A DNA stretch of 64,000 nucleotides from an uncultured Reyranella sp. (GTDB lineage: Bacteria; Pseudomonadota; Alphaproteobacteria; Reyranellales; Reyranellaceae), in assembly GCF_945957355.1 (NCBI RefSeq), contig NZ_CAMFKM010000001.1:434001-498000 (forward strand), written 5' to 3'. The translations under genes and the position numbers were made by a program. Positions 9,068-16,193 of the stretch are shown here, one piece after another. Numbering within the stretch: position 1 is the first letter of the stretch; the number at the start of each line of letters is the position of its first letter. The notes under the pieces are model-generated. The model made no database searches. It saw only the letters and a program-made list of their open reading frames with translations, and was not told the DNA's origin.

Positions 9068-9449
9068 GCCCCCCAGGCAGGGGCCGGACCAGCGTCATGA
9101 GCCAGCCGCGCGCGTCGAGCGGATCGGTGAAGACGCGGAACGGCCTCGGGCCGACGCGCTGCTTCAACAGCACCGCCATGTCGATGTTCAGCGCCCCGTG
9201 GACCACCATGGCGACAGGACCGGCACCGCCCCCGACCCCGTACTCGAGCAGGGTCCGGGCCACCGACTCGAGGTCGTCGCGATCGAGGTTGAGAGTGCCA
9301 ACCGTCATATCGACGAGCTTGGCGTGTGATTTGGTCCCTTCCCGCACGGTGGCGTTCAGGTAGTCCTCTATATCCCGCCGGCCGACGTCTCCCTGCCCCA
9401 CCACGGTCAGGATTCCGAACTCGTCGCTGCGCGACCAACCAAGCGGCAT
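9054..9449 (-). CDS. Hypothetical protein, paralogue of the gene at 9661
   Basis: 131-residue soluble protein. The start MPLGWSRSD, a central LTVVGQGDV strand and a late RPFRVFTD segment align along the whole length with the divergent neighbour at 9661-10032 (MPLNW, LTVVAEGDV, RPMRVFHE). The alternating strand/helix pattern with a conserved Lys-Leu-(Val/Phe)-Asp is reminiscent of STAS/SpoIIAA-like folds, but that is only an impression. GAGGAG precedes the ATG. It overlaps the 3' end of the monooxygenase gene by 14 bp. Confidence 0.7.
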   Translation of the reverse strand: MPLGWSRSDEFGILTVVGQGDVGRRDIEDYLNATVREGTKSHAKLVDMTVGTLNLDRDDLESVARTLLEYGVGGGAGPVAMVVHGALNIDMAVLLKQRVGPRPFRVFTDPLDARGWLMTLVRPLPGGPTPR

Positions 9450-9464
9450 GCTTACTCCTCACGC

Positions 9465-9481
9465 TGGAACAACCGGTTCCA
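9465..9481. promoter_or_regulatory. Inverted repeat between two paralogous divergent genes
   Basis: TGGAAC, a 5-bp spacer, then GTTCCA: a perfect 6-bp inverted repeat 16-32 bases upstream of the minus-strand gene starting at 9449. The rest of the 211-bp divergent region (9450-9660) shows nothing I can name. It could be an operator; chance occurrence is possible. Confidence 0.3.
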
Positions 9482-9660
9482 ACGGGAGCAATGTAGAGGA
9501 AGACGAGGAAGTTTCAGTGCGAGATCAGACTATTTTCGGGAGCATCCGCGCGCCTGCAAATCCGGCAACTGTTGCTGCACCCAGGCCTGCATCGCGGTAG
9601 CGTCACCCCCTCCTTTCGCCGTCTGGCGCTGCGTGACGGTCGCTGGCAGACTCCTTGGCC

Positions 9661-10032
9661 ATGCCGCTGAACTGGACCATCGACTCCAAGGCGAAATTGC
9701 TCACCGTCGTCGCGGAGGGCGATGTCACGCGCGCCGAATTCGAGGCCTATCTCGACGTGATCGACGAGGCCTGCCTCCACACCTATCGCAAGCTGTTCGA
9801 CGGTATCCGCGCGGACACCAGCATGGGGGCGGAGCACCTTCTGGCGGTTGGCGTACGCATGCGGACTTCGCACCAGACCAACCCGGTCGGCCCGCTGGCC
9901 GTCATCGTGCCGGAGGACAAGGTCGCCATGGTCTCCCGCGTGCTTGGCATGCTGGCCGCGGCGCGCAGACCGATGCGCGTCTTCCACGAGGCCGGCCCGG
10001 CGCACGACTGGATCCGGAAGCAGCCGCTCTAG
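9661..10032 (+). CDS. Hypothetical protein, paralogue of the gene at 9054
   Basis: 123-residue soluble protein without signal or membrane segment. It is colinear with the 131-residue product of the divergent neighbour, sharing the MPLxW start, LTVVxxGDV, the KL(V/F)D turn, a central PVA/PLAV strand and the RPxRVF end, with a Trp near the C-terminus. The ATG at 9661 is preferred over a TTG two codons earlier because it matches the paralogue's start. Function unknown. Confidence 0.7.
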   Translation: MPLNWTIDSKAKLLTVVAEGDVTRAEFEAYLDVIDEACLHTYRKLFDGIRADTSMGAEHLLAVGVRMRTSHQTNPVGPLAVIVPEDKVAMVSRVLGMLAAARRPMRVFHEAGPAHDWIRKQPL

Positions 10033-10062
10033 GAACGGACAGAGGCGCGAGGCCTCTCGACC

Positions 10063-10503
10063 TCAGCGGCGGCGCCGCGCCCTCGCCCGCGACACAGCCG
10101 GGACCTCCTCGTCGCGGCTGAGGTTGTCGTGCTGCTCGTCCATGAGACGGTAGTCCATGGTGAGCTCCTCGCCGGCCTTGATGTCGCGCAACGCGTAATA
10201 GGTCACGTCACCATCGTCGGAGCCGATGTTGGGATCGGCATCGTGGTTCATGTACCAGCCGGTCGAGATCCGCAGGAAGTCGAGCGGCGCCCAATAGCCG
10301 CCGCTGACGCGGATGCCGAAGCGCTTGATGAGCTGGACCTGCGGCGAGGCATGCGCCCGGGCGAGCGGAATGAAGCGGCTGTCCTTGCCGTCCCACACCT
10401 TGACGGCTTCGCCCTTCTTTATGTCGATGTCGGCGAAGCAGCCGAGGCCATGGATGGAAGAGGCGCCGAGATGGACGAATGCCTTGCTGGCCTTGCGCTT
10501 CAT
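10063..10503 (-). CDS. SET domain-containing protein
   Basis: 146-residue protein consisting of one SET fold, the S-adenosylmethionine-dependent lysine methyltransferase domain best known from eukaryotes. Visible are the N-terminal HGLGCFADIDIKKGE segment (residues 18-32), the NHDADPN motif (86-92) and GEELTMDY with the catalytic-type Tyr (111-118). It lacks the cysteine-rich pre/post-SET flanks and ends in a basic tail (RARARRRR). The target is unknown; bacterial relatives include ribosomal-protein and chromatin-like substrates. The start lies four bases after the stop of the upstream PEP-mutase-like gene, so they are probably cotranscribed. Confidence 0.85.
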   Translation of the reverse strand: MKRKASKAFVHLGASSIHGLGCFADIDIKKGEAVKVWDGKDSRFIPLARAHASPQVQLIKRFGIRVSGGYWAPLDFLRISTGWYMNHDADPNIGSDDGDVTYYALRDIKAGEELTMDYRLMDEQHDNLSRDEEVPAVSRARARRRR

Positions 10504-10507
10504 GGAC

Positions 10508-11374
10508 TCAGGCCTTCACGATGAACGGCTTGGCCGCGGTGTCGTAGTCGGCGTAGCCCAGTACGCCCCGCAATTCGGCCGGCGACAGCGCGGTCTTGCT
10601 CTCCGCTTCGCCGGCCTTGAGCGCGGCCAGGCCCGCCTTCATGCCGGCGGCGGCCGGCGAGAGCATGCCGGTCGGATAGGTGCCGATCTTGAAACCGAGC
10701 TTGGCGGCTTCCACCTGCGAGGGCGTGGCGCGCGGCGCGCCGGGCGACAGCACCGCGAAGGACGGGCGGCCCTTGGCGGCGGCGACGCCGCGCCTGATCT
10801 CCTCGTCGTCGGCCGGCGAGTCGAGGAACAGGATGTCGGCGCCTTCCTCGACATACATCTCGATGCGCGCCACGGCCTCGTCGATGCCCTGCGTCGGGCG
10901 GCAGTCGGTGCGCGCCAGCACCAGGATGCCGGACTCTTTCGCGGCCTGGACGGCCGCACGGATCTTCATGCGCGCTTCCTCGCGCGGCAGGCAGGGCTTG
11001 CCGGCGGCGGTGAGCGCGCGCGGCGTGATCTTGTCCTCGATGAGCACCGCGGCAGCGCCGGCACGGCCATAGGCCCGCACGGTGCGCTGGACGTTCATCG
11101 CATTGCCGTAACCGTGATCGCCGTCGGCCAGGACGAGGAGATCGGGCGCGGCGCTGTGCACCATGTTGAACGAATCGAACATCTCGCCGAACGAGACGAG
11201 ATCCAGATCGGGTCCCCCCAGACGGCTGGCGGCCACGCAAGATCCCGAGAGGAACGCCGTCTTGAACCCTTCGCCATAGGCCAGCTTCGCGGTCAGCCCA
11301 TCCCACACGGCCGGCATGACGACGAGGCCGGGCTCGGCCAGCAGGGCGCGCAGACGTTGGGGGGCAGTGGTCAC
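10508..11374 (-). CDS. Isocitrate lyase/PEP mutase superfamily enzyme
   Basis: 288-residue TIM-barrel enzyme that would make or break a C-C or P-C bond in a small 2-oxo acid or lyase-type substrate. Family landmarks are MPAVWDGLTAKLA near the start, LADGDHGYGNA with the metal-binding acidic residues, and ARTDCRP. The GTG start at 11374 is preceded by GGAGGAG; the frame remains open far upstream but that DNA is the opposite strand of the ABC receptor gene. The stop is followed almost at once by the SET gene. The specific reaction is not determinable. Confidence 0.88.
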   Translation of the reverse strand: MTTAPQRLRALLAEPGLVVMPAVWDGLTAKLAYGEGFKTAFLSGSCVAASRLGGPDLDLVSFGEMFDSFNMVHSAAPDLLVLADGDHGYGNAMNVQRTVRAYGRAGAAAVLIEDKITPRALTAAGKPCLPREEARMKIRAAVQAAKESGILVLARTDCRPTQGIDEAVARIEMYVEEGADILFLDSPADDEEIRRGVAAAKGRPSFAVLSPGAPRATPSQVEAAKLGFKIGTYPTGMLSPAAAGMKAGLAALKAGEAESKTALSPAELRGVLGYADYDTAAKPFIVKA

Positions 11375-11425
11375 AGAAATCTCCTCCGGGTGAATTTGCG
11401 GGCCGGACGATAGCAGAGATGCCCG

Positions 11426-11447
11426 TGCAGTCGACACGGCGACTGCA
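11426..11447. promoter_or_regulatory. Inverted repeat in divergent promoter region
   Basis: TGCAGTCG, 6-bp spacer, CGACTGCA: a perfect 8-bp inverted repeat in the 150-bp region between the PEP-mutase-like gene (start 11374) and the ABC receptor gene (start 11525). Its position between two divergent starts suits an operator; the binding protein is unknown. Confidence 0.4.
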
Positions 11448-11524
11448 TCGGGTCTAGGGTCGCACGCACTGCAATCGAACTGGAGAGACCAAGAACGAAC
11501 AAATGACGTCACTGGGAGGACAAC

Positions 11525-13114
11525 ATGAAGATCCCGAACGGATGTTTCGCGTTGGTTTGCGTAGTGGCTGGAGTGATTGCATCGACGGGCGCCGGATGGG
11601 CGCAGAAGTATGGCGGCGTTCTGAAGATCCAGCACATGGATACGCCGCCCAGTGCCTCGATCCACGAGGAAGCGACCGTTTCGGTCGCCGTGCCTTTCAT
11701 GGCGCTCTACAACAACCTGGTGATCTTCGACCAGCACGTGGCGAAGAACAGCCTCGACTCCGTCGTGCCGGACCTCGCGACCGGCTGGACGCTGAAGAAC
11801 GATGGCCGCGCGCTCACCTTCAAGCTGCGCGAGGGCGTGAAATGGCATGATGGCAAGCCATTCACCGCCGAGGACGTGGGCTGCACCTTCGACCTGCTGC
11901 TCAGCCCCGACAAGCTCCGGCGCAATCCGCGCCAGGCCTGGTACCGCAACGTCGAGAAGGTGACGGTCGACGGCCCACTCGAGGTGACGCTCCACCTGAA
12001 GCAGCCGCAGCCGTCGCTGCTGGCACTCCTCGCCTCGGGCTACTCGCCGATCTATCCCTGTCACGTGCCCACCGCCGACATGCGGCGCAAGCCCGTGGGA
12101 ACCGGGCCGTTCAAGCTGGCCGAATTCAAGTTGAACGAGGGCATCAAGCTGGTGAAGAATCCCGACTACTGGAAGAAGGGACGGCCCTATCTCGACGCCA
12201 TCGAGTACACGATCATACCCGATCGCTCGACGCGCATGCTGTCCTTCGTGGCCGGCAAGTTCGACATGACCTTCCCCAGCGACGTGTCGGTGCCCCTGCT
12301 GAAGAACATCAGAAGCGACGCACCCGAGGCGCAGTGCACGATGCGCGAGACCGGCGTCAGCACGAACCTGATCGTGAACCGCGAGGTCCAGCCCTTCGAC
12401 GATGCACGGATACGCCGCGCCATGGCGCTGACTCTCGACCGCCCGTCGTTCATCAGGATCCTGAGCGAGGGCGAGGGCCAGATGGGCGGCGCCATGCTGC
12501 CGCCACCCGACGGGGTCTGGGGGCTTCCCGGCGACAAGCTCGAAGGGATCATCGGCTATGGAGACGTGGAGAAGGCCCGTGCGGAGGGTCGCGAGCTGAT
12601 GAAGCAGGCGGGCTACGGGCCCGACAAACACCTGAAGCTCAAGGTCAGCACGCGCAACATCGCGACGTTCAAGGATCCGGCGGTGATCCTGATCGACCAG
12701 CTCAAACACATCTGGATCGATGGCGAGCTCGAGATCATCGACACCACCATCTACTACAACAGGGTCTTCAAGAAGGACTACGTGGTGGCCTTGAATCTGA
12801 CCGGCAGCGCGGTCGACGACCCCGACGTGACGCTGTTCGAGGGCTATGCGTGCGGCTCGCTGCGCAACTACAACAACTACTGCAATCCGGAGATGACCAA
12901 GCTCTTCGAAGAGCAGTCGCGCGAGACCGACCGCAGGAAGCGGCAGGAACTGGTGTGGGAGATCGACCGCAAGCTGCAGGAGGACGTGGCGCGGCCGATC
13001 ATCAGCCACGGTCGCGCGGCAGGCTGCTGGCAGCCGCACGTGAAGGGCGTCGTCATCCAGACCAACAGCATCTACAACGGCTGGCGCTTCGAGGACGTCT
13101 GGCTGGATCGATGA
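11525..13114 (+). CDS. ABC transporter substrate-binding protein (peptide/nickel type, SBP_bac_5)
   Basis: 529-residue periplasmic receptor of the DppA/OppA class. A Sec-type signal peptide (about residues 1-26, ending GAGWAQ) is followed by the family sequence: GWTLKNDGRALTFKLREGVKWHDGKPF and a later IRRAMALTLDR. GGGAGG lies before the ATG. The matching permease and ATPase genes are not in the window, so this is an orphan receptor here. It is divergent from the PEP-mutase-like gene and may bring in a substrate for that pathway (inference). Confidence 0.9.
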   Translation: MKIPNGCFALVCVVAGVIASTGAGWAQKYGGVLKIQHMDTPPSASIHEEATVSVAVPFMALYNNLVIFDQHVAKNSLDSVVPDLATGWTLKNDGRALTFKLREGVKWHDGKPFTAEDVGCTFDLLLSPDKLRRNPRQAWYRNVEKVTVDGPLEVTLHLKQPQPSLLALLASGYSPIYPCHVPTADMRRKPVGTGPFKLAEFKLNEGIKLVKNPDYWKKGRPYLDAIEYTIIPDRSTRMLSFVAGKFDMTFPSDVSVPLLKNIRSDAPEAQCTMRETGVSTNLIVNREVQPFDDARIRRAMALTLDRPSFIRILSEGEGQMGGAMLPPPDGVWGLPGDKLEGIIGYGDVEKARAEGRELMKQAGYGPDKHLKLKVSTRNIATFKDPAVILIDQLKHIWIDGELEIIDTTIYYNRVFKKDYVVALNLTGSAVDDPDVTLFEGYACGSLRNYNNYCNPEMTKLFEEQSRETDRRKRQELVWEIDRKLQEDVARPIISHGRAAGCWQPHVKGVVIQTNSIYNGWRFEDVWLDR

Positions 13115-13121
13115 ATTGTAG

Positions 13122-13144
13122 CCTCCCCCGTCAAACGGGGGAGG
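13122..13144. terminator. Hairpin between convergent genes
   Basis: Perfect 10-bp stem (13122-13131 with 13135-13144, arm CCTCCCCCGT) with a 3-base loop, between the stop codons of the ABC receptor gene (13114) and the quinone oxidoreductase gene (13154). Very stable but without a T-tract on either side, so a bidirectional terminator or mRNA 3'-end stabiliser is likely but unproven. Confidence 0.55.
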
Positions 13145-13153
13145 AGACGAGGA

Positions 13154-14134
13154 TCAGTTCGCCTTCAACAAAAGCTTGCCGGCGACGCCCCGGCCTTCGA
13201 GGCGGCGGTGCATGTCCGCCGCCTGGCTGAGCGGGAACACGCCTTCGATCGGCACCTTCAGCCAGCCTTCGGCCAGGCCCGCCAGCACCTGCTCGACGCC
13301 TTCCAGCCATTCGGCCGAGGTCTGGTCGATATGGCCGAGATGCAGGCGGGTGAAGGTCTGGGAGCGCGGCAGGATACGCTCGCGGATGTTCTTGAAGGGC
13401 TGCCCCTCGGCCTCGCCGATGCTGATGACGTGGCCAAGCATCCTGACGACGCCGAACGTGCGGTCGAGCATCGTGGCGCCGTAGGAGTCGATGGCGAGGT
13501 CGACGCCTTTCCCGCCGGTGAAGTCGAGCACGGCGCGCTCGAAATTCTCCTGCGAGGTCACCACGACCCGCGACGCGCCGTAGGCCAGCGCCCTGGCCTC
13601 CTTGCCCGGCGTCCCCGTCGTGCCGATGACACGCGCGCCGGCGTGGACGGCGAGCTGGGTGCACATCAGCCCGACGCCGCCGCCGATCGCGTTCACCAGT
13701 ACGGTGTCGCCCGGCCCGATGCCGCCGTAGATCGTCCACATCATGTGCCAGGCGGTCAGGGCCTGGATGGGAAAGGCCGCCCCGACGTCGAGGCCGACCG
13801 CGTCGGGCAGCTTGATGAGCCCCTTGGCCGAGGCGACGCACTTCTCGGCATAGGCGCCACCCTTTTCCGGAAAGGTCGCGACGCGATCGCCGACCTTCAC
13901 GCCGCTCACGCCCGCACCCAGCGCGGCCACCGTCCCCGAGACCTCGAAGCCAAGGACCATCGGATAGGTCATGGGATGCGGATAGATGCCCATGCGGACC
14001 TGCGTGTCGGCCCAGTTGCAGCCGGCATAGGCGACGTCGATCAGCACCTCGCCCGCCCCGGGCACCGGATCGGGCAGATCGGCCAGCACGAGCTGCTCGG
14101 GTCCACCCGTGGCATGGATGACGACGGCCTTCAT
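13154..14134 (-). CDS. Zinc-independent quinone oxidoreductase / MDR-family dehydrogenase
   Basis: 326-residue medium-chain reductase expected to reduce quinones or enones with NADPH in the cytoplasm. The N-terminal GroES-like half includes VAYAGCNWADTQVR, and the Rossmann half carries NAIGGGVGLMCTQLA, both typical of the QOR branch. The zinc ligands of alcohol dehydrogenases are absent. It starts 66 bp downstream of the LytT-like gene on the same strand, so it may be read from the same transcript, though the gap permits its own promoter. Confidence 0.9.
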   Translation of the reverse strand: MKAVVIHATGGPEQLVLADLPDPVPGAGEVLIDVAYAGCNWADTQVRMGIYPHPMTYPMVLGFEVSGTVAALGAGVSGVKVGDRVATFPEKGGAYAEKCVASAKGLIKLPDAVGLDVGAAFPIQALTAWHMMWTIYGGIGPGDTVLVNAIGGGVGLMCTQLAVHAGARVIGTTGTPGKEARALAYGASRVVVTSQENFERAVLDFTGGKGVDLAIDSYGATMLDRTFGVVRMLGHVISIGEAEGQPFKNIRERILPRSQTFTRLHLGHIDQTSAEWLEGVEQVLAGLAEGWLKVPIEGVFPLSQAADMHRRLEGRGVAGKLLLKAN

Positions 14135-14199
14135 GGGGTCCCTCCCGCGATGTTTGCGGCGAGAGACTTGCAGCTTCGGTGCCAGACCGATCCGGACGG

Positions 14200-14913
14200 C
14201 TAGGCTTTTTCCGCCAGCACCTCGCGCAGACGGGCCGTCGCGGCGCGGCCGATGACGAGCGCGTCGGGCATGCCCTCGAGGATGAGCCGGCTGGTCGATC
14301 GCGCCGGCGATTCGACACGGCGCAACCTGTCGCGATTGATCATCACCGAGCGGCCCAGCCGCACGAACGAGCCGGACGGCAGCACCTCCTCGAAATGCGC
14401 CAGCGTCCGCAGGATCATCACCGGCGGCTGCCCGGCCACGAACACGCGCACGAAGTCGCCGTCGGCGCAGATCGCCACGATCTCCGCCGGCGCGACCAGC
14501 AGGGTGCGCCGGGGCGTCCTGAGCTCGATCGTGCCGGGACCGGGCGGCACCGCCTGCAGGGCGATCTCCCGCGCCGCGCGCGCCAGCGCCCGTTCCAGGC
14601 GGGCCGGCTCGACCGGTTTGAGGAGAAAATCGACGGCTTCGACGGCAAAGGCATCGACCGCATGCTCGGCATAGGCCGTCACGAAGACGACGATGGGCCG
14701 GCGTTCCAGCGAATCGAGAAGGTCGAAGCCGTCCCGGCCTTCGCCCAGTTCGATGTCGAGGAAGACCAGGTCGGGCTGCGTGCTGGCGAGTTGGCCGCGG
14801 GCGGCTTCGGTACTGTCGGCCTCACCGACGATCTCGACCTCGGGATGGGCCGCGAGCAGCCGCCGCAAAGCGCTGCGGGCCAGCGGCTCGTCGTCGACGA
14901 TCAGGACCCGCAC
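14200..14913 (-). CDS. LytTR-family response regulator
   Basis: 237-residue two-domain regulator. The receiver domain (1-120) has the acidic pocket VDDEP, phospho-acceptor Asp53 in FLDIEL and the conserved Lys in LLKPVE. The LytTR DNA-binding domain (about 135-235) contains FVRLGRSVMINRDRLRRVE. Its start overlaps the end of the histidine kinase gene by 13 bp, so the pair is translationally coupled. LytTR regulators usually bind paired 9-bp direct repeats upstream of exported or surface-protein genes; the divergent cellulase gene is an obvious candidate target (inference). Confidence 0.92.
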   Translation of the reverse strand: MRVLIVDDEPLARSALRRLLAAHPEVEIVGEADSTEAARGQLASTQPDLVFLDIELGEGRDGFDLLDSLERRPIVVFVTAYAEHAVDAFAVEAVDFLLKPVEPARLERALARAAREIALQAVPPGPGTIELRTPRRTLLVAPAEIVAICADGDFVRVFVAGQPPVMILRTLAHFEEVLPSGSFVRLGRSVMINRDRLRRVESPARSTSRLILEGMPDALVIGRAATARLREVLAEKA

Positions 14914-16085
14914 GGTTCCCCCTGCAGTTCGAGCGTCGCGATCACCTTCTTGTCACAGGCACGTGCACCAACCTCGTGCAAGGTGAAGACGTGGCGGTCC
15001 GGATAGTGCAGCGCGAGACGACGGCGCACGTTCTCCAAGCCGATGCCGGGGCGCCGGCGGCGGGCCGATCGCCGCGTCGCGTCGAGCGCGCCCGTGTTCT
15101 CGATCTCGACATGCAGCGTATCGCCCGCGAGGCGGATGTCGACGCGGAGGTCGAGTCCATCGTCGCGCCGTCCGTGTTTCACGGCATTCTCCACGAGGGG
15201 CTGAAGCAGGAAGCTCGCGATCGGCCGTTGTGCGGCCTCGGGCATCACGTCGAGACGGGTGTGCAAGCGGTTGCCGAAGCGCGCCCTCTGGACGCCGAGA
15301 TAGGCCATCAGGCCGGCAACTTCGTTCGAAACCGTCACGACGGTACGATCGATGCCGTCGAGCGAATGCCGGAGATAGGCGGTGAGATTGCGCAGCATCT
15401 CGAGGGCCGCGTCCGGGTGCTCTGGAATCTCCTCCGCCACGCCGTTGAGAGCGTTGAAGAGAAAATGCGGGTCGAGCTGGAGCCTCAGTTGCTCGAGTTC
15501 GGCACGCAGGGCCTCGGCCTGCGCGCGCATCGCCTTGCGATGCTCCGCCTGCTCCGCCAGTTCGGCGCGCAGCCAGAAATAGGCGAGGCTCCATCCCGCC
15601 AGGACGAAGAAATAATGCACGAGCGGGATGAGGAACTCCCCCGGCCCGCGGTGGTCGGGCGTCACGAGCCAGGGAAGGGCTTCATGGGCGACCACGATCA
15701 TGGAGGCGGTCACCAGGGCGCCGAGAAGCGACAGCACGGCGATCAGGGCCAGGCCACCCAGCGACACCCGGGCTTCGGAGCGGCGCGAGACGTACACGGC
15801 GCGCATCGCCGTCGAGACCGCGACCAGGCACAGAAGGATCAGTCCCGTGCGGGCGAAGGCGACGCCATAACTGTGAAACGCCACGCGCTGCGCCATGAGG
15901 TTGGCGATTGCGAAGAGTCCCCATCCCGCGATCTGGGCCTGCCAGAACAGGGGCAGGCCGTTCCACCGGGCAAGCAGGAATGCGGACAAGGTCGTGAACT
16001 CCGGACGAAGCAGCGGAAGTCCCGCGGAAGATTGGGCATTTGGCGAAGCGAGGCAAGCGCCGCCCTTCGAGGGGCGCGTGAGCAC
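14901..16085 (-). CDS. LytS/YehU-type sensor histidine kinase
   Basis: 394-residue membrane histidine kinase. About six hydrophobic segments fill residues 30-180, followed by a coiled segment (EQAEHRKAMRAQAEALRAE) and the His_kinase domain whose phospho-acceptor lies in LDPHFLFNALN. The ATP-binding part shows LQPLVENAVKHG (N box) and GIGLENVRRRL (G box). The GTG start at 16085 is the only credible one in frame. It pairs with the LytTR regulator that overlaps its 3' end. No extracytoplasmic sensor domain is evident, so the signal is probably sensed in or at the membrane. Confidence 0.9.
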   Translation of the reverse strand: MLTRPSKGGACLASPNAQSSAGLPLLRPEFTTLSAFLLARWNGLPLFWQAQIAGWGLFAIANLMAQRVAFHSYGVAFARTGLILLCLVAVSTAMRAVYVSRRSEARVSLGGLALIAVLSLLGALVTASMIVVAHEALPWLVTPDHRGPGEFLIPLVHYFFVLAGWSLAYFWLRAELAEQAEHRKAMRAQAEALRAELEQLRLQLDPHFLFNALNGVAEEIPEHPDAALEMLRNLTAYLRHSLDGIDRTVVTVSNEVAGLMAYLGVQRARFGNRLHTRLDVMPEAAQRPIASFLLQPLVENAVKHGRRDDGLDLRVDIRLAGDTLHVEIENTGALDATRRSARRRRPGIGLENVRRRLALHYPDRHVFTLHEVGARACDKKVIATLELQGEPCGS

Positions 16086-16140
16086 CGTTCGTCGAGTTTC
16101 CTGCCGGGTTCGTCGACTGGCGGCTGGGGCGCCGATTTAC

Positions 16141-16171
16141 TGCCCGAATGCCGATGGCATCTGTTCGGGCA
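16141..16171 (+). promoter_or_regulatory. Hairpin in the leader of the cellulase gene
   Basis: A nested inverted repeat: TGCCCGAA (16141-16148) pairs with TTCGGGCA (16164-16171), and within it ATGCC-GAT-GGCAT forms a second perfect stem. It ends 10 bases before the GGAGGT ribosome-binding site (16182-16187) of the cellulase gene. It could be an operator or a 5'-UTR structure that affects mRNA stability or translation. Confidence 0.4.
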
Positions 16172-16193
16172 CGAAACCATGTGGAGGTAGGCA

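Noticed and set aside
11375..13039. Large N-terminal extension of the PEP-mutase-like gene
   Set aside because: The frame stays open, but this DNA encodes the ABC receptor on the other strand and a GTG with GGAGGAG lies at 11374 exactly at the conserved N-terminus.
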